Shown here piece after piece: positions 1 to 6,600 of a stretch of DNA of 14,827 bases. Numbering within the stretch: position 1 is the first letter of the stretch; each line of letters opens with the position of its first letter. The translations under genes were made by a program, and so were the position numbers. The DNA is taken from positions 1-14,827 of the forward strand of contig JALHLL010000028.1 of NCBI GenBank assembly GCA_022844575.1, written 5' to 3'. The DNA is from a bacterium (GTDB taxonomy: Bacteria > Bacteroidota > Ignavibacteria > Kapaibacteriales > UBA961). Below the pieces are notes generated by a model. That model worked only from the letters and a program-made list of their open reading frames with translations, had not been told where the DNA came from and made no database searches.

Positions 1-450
1 GGGCAACAAATGGCTATATCACAAAATTCTGCTCTCTATTCCCTATTAGGAACAACCTTCGGCGGGAACGGGACTACTTCTTTTAATTTACCTGACTTGC
101 GCGGACGCACCCCACTACACTGGGGGCAAGGACCCGGCTTACCATTATACACAATGGGACAAAGCAGTGGTACTGAAGCAGTAACACTCACAATAGACCA
201 AATTCCTACACACACGCATTTAGTTAATGCGGAAAATGGCGGAAATGGCACAGCCAACCCGAGTGGTGCGTTTCCTGCAAACGAAGTTAGTGGACAAGGT
301 GCAACAGCATATTCGCAGACAGCAAATACTACAATGGCTACGGCAATGATACAACCTGCCGGTGCAGGTTTTCCGCATAATAATTTGCAGCCATTATTAA
401 CTATCAATTATTGTATTGCTCTACAGGGTATTTTCCCTTCTCGTAATTAA
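1..450 (+). CDS. Phage tail collar domain protein (MdpB/COG4675-like), 5'-truncated
   Basis: This is the C-terminal 149 residues of a tail-collar-type protein. The reading frame is open from base 1 (G-Q-Q-M-A-I-S-Q-N-S), and by alignment with the next gene about 25 N-terminal residues lie outside the window, so the ATG at 10 is internal. Visible family landmarks are QNSALYSLLGTTFGGNG, the PDLRGR turn, GQGPGL, the TEAVTL...IPTHTH histidine cluster, NPSG.FP, and the C-terminal PHNNLQP.LTIN.CIAL.GIFPSRN signature. This is the microcystin-dependent-protein-like family named after phage short-tail-fibre collar domains; its role outside phages is not established. The gene lies 44 bp before a full-length paralogue on the same strand, so the two are probably co-transcribed. 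No capsid, sheath or baseplate genes are visible. I am confident of the family and unsure of the role. Confidence 0.88.
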   Translation, partial: GQQMAISQNSALYSLLGTTFGGNGTTSFNLPDLRGRTPLHWGQGPGLPLYTMGQSSGTEAVTLTIDQIPTHTHLVNAENGGNGTANPSGAFPANEVSGQGATAYSQTANTTMATAMIQPAGAGFPHNNLQPLLTINYCIALQGIFPSRN

Positions 451-483
451 TATTCCTAATTTTTTCTAATCTTTATATATCTC

Positions 484-488
484 AGGAG
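484..488 (+). promoter_or_regulatory. Shine-Dalgarno AGGAG for the second collar gene
   Basis: AGGAG lies 6 nt before the ATG at 495. It fixes that start. It is one of the few clear ribosome binding sites in the window, since most genes here have AT-rich leaders without one. Confidence 0.7.
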
Positions 489-494
489 AATAAT

Positions 495-1013
495 ATGGCA
501 GAACCATATATTGGTCAGATAATTATGGCGGGGTTTAACTTTGCACCAAGAAATTACGCCTTTTGCGATGGACGACTTATAGGCATAGCACAGAATAGTG
601 CATTATTTTCATTATTAGGTACAACCTATGGGGGTAATGGTTCAACAACCTTTGCCATACCCGACCTCCGTAGTCGCGTGAGTGTGCATCAGGGACAAGG
701 ACCCGGACTACAAAGCTACCTTATTGGTGAGGCAATAGGTTCGGAGAATGTAACCTTGCTTTCTTCCAATATGCCGTCACATAATCACATAGCAAATGCA
801 AGCACGGCTGGTGGGCAGGAAAACCCGAGTGGTAATTTTCCGGGAACAGACACGTCTGTAGGTGCTCTGTTTTACAAAACGAGCCCAGATGTTACAATGA
901 ATCCACAAATGGTGGGAATAGCCGGAGGTAGCCAACCTCATAATAACATGCAACCATATTTAACCATTAATTTCTGTATTGCTTTATACGGAATCTTTCC
1001 TTCAAGAAATTAA
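495..1013 (+). CDS. Phage tail collar domain protein (MdpB/COG4675-like), complete
   Basis: A 172-residue full-length tail-collar protein, typical in length for the family. The N-terminus MAEPYIGQIIMAGFNFAPRN with C24-D-G26 is the standard opening (x-EPFLGEI-x-FAGNFAPRGW-x-FCDGQ). It is followed by QNSALFSLLGTTYGGNG (33-49), IPDLRSR (55-61), GQGPGL (67-72), the NMPSHNH histidine cluster (92-98), NPSGNFP (110-116) and PHNNMQPYLTINFCIALYGIFPSRN (148-172). No signal peptide or transmembrane segment is evident. The start is set by AGGAG at 484-488. It is a tandem paralogue of the preceding gene: the two share the collar and C-terminal blocks but differ in the middle (about residues 100-145), as expected for a variable tip region. 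A perfect-stem terminator follows directly. In characterised phages this domain sits at the base of tail fibres; a role in a chromosomal cassette without other phage genes is unknown. Confidence 0.92.
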   Translation: MAEPYIGQIIMAGFNFAPRNYAFCDGRLIGIAQNSALFSLLGTTYGGNGSTTFAIPDLRSRVSVHQGQGPGLQSYLIGEAIGSENVTLLSSNMPSHNHIANASTAGGQENPSGNFPGTDTSVGALFYKTSPDVTMNPQMVGIAGGSQPHNNMQPYLTINFCIALYGIFPSRN

Positions 1014-1024
1014 TTGTTACTGCT

Positions 1025-1064
1025 AATAAAGTGTACATGGTATAACCATGTACACTTTATTTTT
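1025..1064 (+). terminator. Rho-independent terminator after collar genes
   Basis: A perfect 17-bp inverted repeat (1025-1041 pairing with 1045-1061, AATAAAGTGTACATGGT arm) with a 3-nt ATA loop. It is followed on the plus strand by a T run (1060-1064). It starts 12 bp after the stop of the collar gene and should end its transcript. Confidence 0.85.
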
Positions 1065-1124
1065 GAATAAACCTTGGTATATCAAAAAACTGAAGATGTG
1101 TATTTTCGTGATGATAGAGAACAA

Positions 1125-1619
1125 ATGCTATACAAGATGATAAACCCCGAACTACTTACCCTCAGACCTAAACAGGATACGGATTTTAATTTTCTCATTA
1201 CTCTATACGAATCCTCCCGTGAAGAAGAATTTTCACTTATAGAATGGCGGAATGATGAAGAAAGGATTACCTTTTTTACTCAACAGTATAATGCACAGCA
1301 ACTGCACTTTGATACGAATTATGATAATCTGGACTATGATATTTTAGTATATGATAATATTGATATTGGCCGCCTTGTACTACACAGAACTCCGGAGAAT
1401 ATGCACTGTGTTGATATAATAATTGTACCCGAGTATAGAAAAAAAGGTATCGGAGGTATTGTAATGGAATGGATACGGAAAGAACTTGATGATAAGAGCA
1501 TGAAAGCTACGCTCTATTTCGAAAAAACAAAACCCCATTTGGAACATATCTACAGTAAATACGGTTTTGTTACAACGGAGGACTTAGGTACACATAAATT
1601 TATGGAAAGAGCTAAATAA
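1125..1619 (+). CDS. GNAT family N-acetyltransferase
   Basis: A 164-residue GNAT-fold acetyltransferase that would use acetyl-CoA to acylate an unknown amine. The domain opens with LLTLRPKQDTDFNFL (10-24). The beta4/alpha3 pyrophosphate-binding loop is VDIIIVPEYRKKGIG (97-111), with the R-K-K-G-I-G-G core at 105-111. A late N-P-like helix/strand (KPHLEHIYSKYGF, 136-148) is typical of the family's end. The frame is open to a TTG at 1074, but that codon lies 10 bp after the terminator T run. I prefer ATG 1125, which has a weak AGAGA upstream; ATG 1137 is also possible. Subfamily resemblance (REEE near the start, YFEK...YSKYGF) is to GNATs that I recall near collar proteins. It is separated from the collar genes by a terminator, so it may need its own promoter or read-through. 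Substrate unknown. Confidence 0.85.
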   Translation: MLYKMINPELLTLRPKQDTDFNFLITLYESSREEEFSLIEWRNDEERITFFTQQYNAQQLHFDTNYDNLDYDILVYDNIDIGRLVLHRTPENMHCVDIIIVPEYRKKGIGGIVMEWIRKELDDKSMKATLYFEKTKPHLEHIYSKYGFVTTEDLGTHKFMERAK

Positions 1620-1649
1620 CTCATAAATACATCCGAACAAAGAAACACC

Positions 1650-1687
1650 TTTTTGAGTGTATGAACAAGGATTCATACACTCAAAAA
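1650..1687. repeat. 16-bp inverted repeat between convergent genes (terminator-like, no U tract)
   Basis: TTTTTGAGTGTATGAA (1650-1665) pairs perfectly with 1672-1687 across a 6-nt loop, in the 76-bp gap between the GNAT gene and the convergent DUF6916-like gene. On both strands the T run precedes the stem and the A run follows it. Neither transcript therefore gets the U tract of a classical intrinsic terminator. It may still act as a transcript-end stabiliser or a non-canonical terminator. Confidence 0.6.
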
Positions 1688-1695
1688 AATACACA

Positions 1696-2022
1696 TTAGT
1701 TAAATACCGCCTCATGTCCCCAGCCATCCTCAAATGGACCAATAGGAACAAGGAATATTACTGCATCACCGAATGTCTCGTGAGATAATGTATATAAACC
1801 TTGCGGTATTAGAACATCATACAAAAAGGTCAAAGTAAAGGGATCTTTGCGAATGCTCGAATTCGTTGCACGTAATCTGCCATCTCTTTTATGTAATTGC
1901 AGCGCTTCGGCTTCAAACAAGGATAACTCAATACTTTCACCTGATGGTAAAGTTGTTTTGAAATTTTCACCGACAAGAGGTTTAAATTGATCAAGAACAT
2001 ACGTTGTACTTGGAACTTCCAT
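1696..2022 (-). CDS. DUF6916-like small protein
   Basis: A 108-residue protein resembling the DUF6916 family as I remember it. It has an opening LDQFKPLVGENFKTTLPSGE (10-29), a hydrophobic strand with IELSLFEAEAL (31-41), then R-K-D-PFTLTF (58-66), LIPQGLYTLSHETFGDAVIFLVPIGP (71-96) and a C-terminal EAVFN (104-108). Family members end the same way (FLVP.GP....YEAVFN). It has no signal peptide and no membrane segment, and looks like a small all-beta domain. It is convergent with the GNAT gene. I recall DUF6916 proteins occurring beside tail-collar genes in other bacteria, so it likely belongs to the same cassette; that association comes from memory and was not searched. Molecular function unknown. 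The family call is moderately firm; no catalytic residues are apparent. Confidence 0.75.
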   Translation of the reverse strand: MEVPSTTYVLDQFKPLVGENFKTTLPSGESIELSLFEAEALQLHKRDGRLRATNSSIRKDPFTLTFLYDVLIPQGLYTLSHETFGDAVIFLVPIGPFEDGWGHEAVFN

Positions 2023-2224
2023 CTTATTAAAAAAGAATAATGAACAAAAAAGCGCGCTCTATGCTCCGACATAAACGCCATAATTTCTTAGCCGCAAATT
2101 ACAAAAAAACAGAAGGATAATGAATACATTATATGATTACTTTTTCTTTATCCATTTATACAAACACATCATTCATTATCATCCTCATCGAAATAAGCAA
2201 ATACTATGTAACTGAGAATAATCC

Positions 2225-2256
2225 TTGTATAAATTCGATTCGCTCTCGTATTTTTG
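2225..2256 (+). promoter_or_regulatory. Candidate Bacteroidota-type promoter for the hydroxylase gene
   Basis: TATTTTTG at 2249-2256 fits the Bacteroidota -7 element TAnnTTTG exactly. A TTG at 2225-2227 lies 21 nt upstream as a -33 element. Transcription would start near 2262, about 45 nt before the ATG at 2309. The 286-bp gap (2023-2308) otherwise holds only a loose inverted repeat: ATAATGAAT at 2117-2125 and ATTCATTAT at 2171-2179. Confidence 0.45.
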
Positions 2257-2308
2257 TCAGATAGATTAATGTTGTACGTATTCCTGCTCATTACCTAAAA
2301 AGTTTTTT

Positions 2309-3031
2309 ATGATCCATTATCTACAATTTCCATTCACATTTGAACTTGATGATATTATTCCCGAAATTGAATCAATGTCTGTATCTTATTGGAAAGAACA
2401 CTATAATACCGGTAATTATATGGGCGAATGGAGCGTAATTCCCATTATTTCGCTTGGGGGTAATAACACCATTATTGCTCATCACCACACAATTTCCGAT
2501 AAACCGGAATACAAACCAACCGATTTTCTCAATAATTCACCCGCATTACAAAAGCTTTTGTCTTTTTTTCAATTTCCAATCGAATCTGCTCGACTTATGA
2601 AATTAACGGCAGGTGCTATGATTAAAGAACATACAGACTATGAACTTTCGTATGAGGAAGGTACCGTTCGATTACATGTGCCGATTTTTACCAATGATGA
2701 TGTAGATTTTCGTTTGGAGGGGGAACGGATACCGATGCAAAAAGGAGAATGTTGGTATCTTAATTTTTCGCTAAAGCATAGTGTTGTGAATAATGGCGAT
2801 TCTGATAGAATCCATTTGGTCATTGATGGAGAGGTGAATGAATGGGTTCGGAATCAATTTGAGAATCCGGATATAATCACCAAAAAAATCGTAGAACAGA
2901 AAAAAAACGAATATGACATTGTCACGAAAAAAAATATGATAATCCATTTACGGGAATTGGGCAATGAAACAGCATTACAAATGGCATTGCAATTAGAACA
3001 AGAAATAATGAACCATGATATTACTTCATAA
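2309..3031 (+). CDS. Aspartyl/asparaginyl beta-hydroxylase-like Fe(II)/2-oxoglutarate oxygenase
   Basis: A 240-residue protein with the AspH (PF05118-type) double-stranded beta-helix. The family oxidises carbon positions using Fe(II), O2 and 2-oxoglutarate. The iron triad is visible: H108-x-D110 in MIKEHTDYELSYEEG, and the distal H157 in NFSLKHSVVNNGDSDRIHLVID. R167 is the expected 2-oxoglutarate-binding arginine. R121-L-H-V-P-I-F-T-N and the KGECWYLNFS strand (145-154) are further family hallmarks. No signal peptide, so probably cytoplasmic. After the core (about residue 175) comes a charged helical tail of some 65 residues that the core family does not require. The gene is 17 bp upstream of a zincin-like gene and probably forms an operon with it. 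It has no Shine-Dalgarno, only an A/T-rich leader. The substrate (protein side chain, peptide or small molecule) cannot be read from the sequence. Confidence 0.85.
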   Translation: MIHYLQFPFTFELDDIIPEIESMSVSYWKEHYNTGNYMGEWSVIPIISLGGNNTIIAHHHTISDKPEYKPTDFLNNSPALQKLLSFFQFPIESARLMKLTAGAMIKEHTDYELSYEEGTVRLHVPIFTNDDVDFRLEGERIPMQKGECWYLNFSLKHSVVNNGDSDRIHLVIDGEVNEWVRNQFENPDIITKKIVEQKKNEYDIVTKKNMIIHLRELGNETALQMALQLEQEIMNHDITS

Positions 3032-3048
3032 TAATCATACTAATTTAT

Positions 3049-3558
3049 ATGCTCACTGATAATGAAATAAAAACCGTTCATACAATAATCGAATTTTTAC
3101 AATCCATAGGAATACCCATTACTTTTGCTCCATGCGATGAGGGTATCGTATTGCCCGGAATTAAAATAGACAGGGGTTCTTTAATTATAGATATGGAAAC
3201 TCTTTTATATCCCGGTGATATTCTCCATGAAGCAGGACATATAGCAGTTGTTCCGCCCGACGAACGTTTGGCAATGGAAGGCACAATTGACCCTAAACGT
3301 GATATGGAATTATCGGGTGAATTAATGGCAATCCCATGGTCTTATGCCGCATGTATTCATCTTGGTTTAGACCCCTCTATTGTTTTCCACGATAATGGCT
3401 ATAAAGGTGGCGGGCAATATCTTATAGAAAATTTTCAGAATGGCAGATATATAGGTGTACCGATGTTGCAATACATAGGACTCTGTTATGAACCCCGTAA
3501 AACAAAACATCACGGAGAACCTGAGTTCCCCATGATGTTAAAATGGCTCCGCGAATAG
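3049..3558 (+). CDS. Uncharacterised protein with HExxH zincin motif
   Basis: A 169-residue protein that I do not recognise as a named family. The clearest feature is HEAGH at 60-64 (LLYPGDILHEAGHIAVVPP), the HExxH zinc-binding and catalytic motif of metallopeptidases. E87 or E91 in a following helix (MELSGELMAIPWSYAA) could be the third ligand, as in gluzincin-type or ImmA/IrrE-type small peptidases. The C-terminal half has a glycine-rich stretch (GYKGGGQYL, 117-125) and NGRYIGVPMLQYIGLCYEP (131-149). It has no signal peptide and no transmembrane helix. It starts 17 bp after the hydroxylase stop, with no Shine-Dalgarno, so translation may be coupled. Proteolytic activity is inferred from one motif only; it may be a peptidase or a catalytically inactive zinc protein. 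Confidence 0.75.
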   Translation: MLTDNEIKTVHTIIEFLQSIGIPITFAPCDEGIVLPGIKIDRGSLIIDMETLLYPGDILHEAGHIAVVPPDERLAMEGTIDPKRDMELSGELMAIPWSYAACIHLGLDPSIVFHDNGYKGGGQYLIENFQNGRYIGVPMLQYIGLCYEPRKTKHHGEPEFPMMLKWLRE

Positions 3559-3620
3559 AAATTATGGGCGGATAACCGTATCTTTTAACCGCTCCATATA
3601 CCCTAAGTATAAATTACATT

Positions 3621-6600
3621 TTAAAATTTAATTATCGTAATACGTGTCGTACCATCGGTACTGATAGGGACAGTAGCGGAAGTGCTTGCATTGGCACATT
3701 TAATTGTCACAGCGTCTCCGGACGTTAATGATAATATTGTAACCAAACTTCCTCTGCCAAATGTACCGGTAGGTAAATTTCCGAGTTGCGTAGCTACGCC
3801 ATATACAGCTGTACTGCCATTTACTAAAACTTGCGGAGCAATACCTGCGATACTGGCACTTGTTTGTATAGCATTAACCATTATCATATAAAGTCCTGTA
3901 GCACCAACAGTATATGTTGTCCCATTGAATGAACCACCTAATGATGGGGAAGTGACAGTAGTGTTAAATGTCAAATCATCAGGGGTGACACTATTACCAC
4001 CAATAGGGAGCGTTTGTGAAGACGTTTTTGTTGCTAACAGATCAACAGTACCACCACCGCCACTTGGTGCTGCCCATGTCGGTACACCACCGCTTACGGT
4101 AAGTACATTACCAGCCGAACCGATTGCCCTGCGTGTATAGTCCGTGCCATTATAATACATAATATCACCGGTTGCATCAGAACCCATTGCAATTTTAGCA
4201 CCTGTCACATTATTATCGGCAATTTTCGCAGTTGTTACGGCATTACTGGTAATATCGCCCGCAACAATACTATTTGTTATGTTCAACTTACTATACGCAA
4301 TAGCGGCGGTACCACTAATATCACTATTATCTATCGTACCTGCTGCAATATCGCCTGAAACAATGCTGTTAGTCAAGTTCAATTTGCTGTACGCTATGGC
4401 TGCTGAAGCATTAATGTCGGCATTGACAATTACACCGGCAGCAATGTCAGGATTAGGATAAGTACCGGATAAATCACCACCTGCTGCGCCTGTTGGCGAG
4501 CCACCGCCACCGCCGCCGGCTGCCCAGGTCGGCACACCACCGGTAACGGTCAGAACATCTGAAGCGGAGCCAATAGGAAGACGGACATAGTCAGTACCGT
4601 CGTAATACATAAGATCGCCCGTTGCATCGGAACCCATGGCAATTTTAGCACCGCTAACAGAGTTATTGGCAATTTTTATCGTCGTTACTGCATTATCATT
4701 AATGTGACCTGTTTGTACTGCTTTTGTTAACAATTTTAAGCCCGATATGGCACTATCTGCCATTTTGCTTGTTGTTACCGTTCCATTCGCTACTTTCGAT
4801 GTTGTTATGGCATTCGCAACAATATCGCTGTTTTGAATACTATTTGTAAGGGATAATTTAGAATAAGCAATAGCAGCAGAGTTATTAATATCTGCATTCG
4901 TAATTGTACCGTCAACTATATCACCGCTTACGATGCTGTTGGCTAAATTCAATTTACTATAGGCAATAGCGGCAGTGCCGCTAATATCCGCATTAACAAT
5001 ATTGCCCGCTAAGTCCAATTTACTATAGGCAATAGCGGCAGTGCCACTAATATCTGCATTAACAATATTTCCTGCCAAATCCAATTTACTATATGCAATA
5101 GCGGCAACGCCACTAATATCGGCATTAACGATATTGCCCGCTAAGTCCAATTTACTATAGGCAATAGCTGCCGAATTACTCACATCAGCATTTACTACTG
5201 TACCATCGGCAATTTTTATCGTCGTTACTGCATTATCATTAATGTGACCCGTCTGTACCGCTTTTGTTAACAATTTTAAGCCCGATATAGCACTATCAGC
5301 CATTTTCGATGTCGTTACAGTGCCATTCGCTACTTTCGATGTTGTTATCGCATTGGCAACGATATCCCCGTTCTGAATACTATTTGTAAGCGATAATTTA
5401 GAATATGGTATTCCCGCGGCGGCCACAATGTCTGCATTCGTAATTGTACCGTCAACTATATCACCGCTTACGATGCTGTTAGCTAAATTCAATTTACTGT
5501 ATGCTATAGCTGCGGTTCCACTAATGTCCGCATCTACGATATTACCTGCTAAGTCCAATTTACTGTATGCTATAGCTGCGGTTCCACTAATATCCGCATT
5601 AACAATACTACCTGCTAAGTCTAACTTGCTATAAGCAATAGCGGCGGTACCGCTAATATCCGCATTAACGATATTACCAGCTAAATCTAACTTGCTATAA
5701 GCAATAGCGGCGGCGGTATTGATATCGGCATTTACTATGCCGTCTGCCAAATCCAATTTACTGTACGCTATAGCTGCAGTGCCGCTTACATCAGCATTCA
5801 CAATACTACCTGCTAAATCTAACTTGCTATAAGCAATAGCGGCGGTACCGCTAATATCCGCATTAACAATACTACCTGCTAAGTCTAACTTGCTATAAGC
5901 AATAGCGGCAGTACCGCTAATATCGGCATCAACAATGCTTCCGGCAAGGTCTAACTTACTATAAGCAATGGCTGCTGCACTATTTATATCAGCATTTACT
6001 ATGCCGTCTGCCAAATCCAATTTACTGTACGCTATGGCTGCTGTGCCACTAATATCGGCATTAACGATATTTCCTACTAAGTCCAATTTACTGTACGCTA
6101 TGGCTGCTGTGCCACTAATATCGGCATCAACGATATTGCCTGCTAAGTCCAATTTACTGTAGGCAATAGCAGCTGTACCGCTAATATCGGCATCAACTAT
6201 ACTTCCGGCAAGGTCTAATTTACTATAAGCAATAGCAGCTGCTGTATTTATATCGGCATTTACGATGCCGTCTGTCAAATCCAACTTACTGTAGGCAATA
6301 GCCGCCGTGCCACTTACATCTGCGTTTACTATTGCTCCTGTAAGGTCTAATTTACTATACGCAATAGCAGCTGTGCCACTAATGTCCGCATCTACGATAT
6401 TACCTGCTAAGTCCAATTTACTGTATGCTATGGCTGCTGTGCCACTGATATCGGCGTCAACGATATTACCTGTTAAATCCAATTTACTATAATCAATATT
6501 TGCCGAGTTGCTAATATCTGAATTTACGATAGCACCTGTAAGGTTCAATTTTCCATAAGCGATATTTGCAGCACCGCTAATATCGGCATCCACAATCACT

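Noticed and set aside
36..407. 123-codon minus-strand ORF over the first collar gene
   Set aside because: The sense frame has clear family motifs; the antisense product is unlike any protein family I recognise.
1..1013. Prophage or contractile injection system
   Set aside because: Only collar-domain proteins are present; no sheath, baseplate, terminase, integrase or lysis genes are visible in the window.
1074..1124. TTG start for the GNAT gene
   Set aside because: It lies 10 bp after the terminator T run, has no ribosome binding site, and the GNAT fold begins after the ATG at 1125.
1830..2081. 83-codon minus-strand ORF overlapping the DUF6916-like gene
   Set aside because: Out-of-frame overlap with a gene whose frame shows family motifs; no recognisable features of its own.
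3566..3593. Imperfect hairpin GCGGATAA / TTAACCGC between the convergent zincin and fibre genes
   Set aside because: One mismatch in a short stem and no T run after it on either strand; too weak to call a terminator.
5428..6492. Several plus-strand ORFs opposite the repeat array
   Set aside because: They are antisense shadows of the repeats, with repetitive low-complexity translations and no start signals.
5475..6596. Regular 66-bp repeats as a CRISPR or other non-coding array
   Set aside because: Units are contiguous with no unique spacers, are multiples of three, are read through in one long frame, and vary mainly at synonymous positions.
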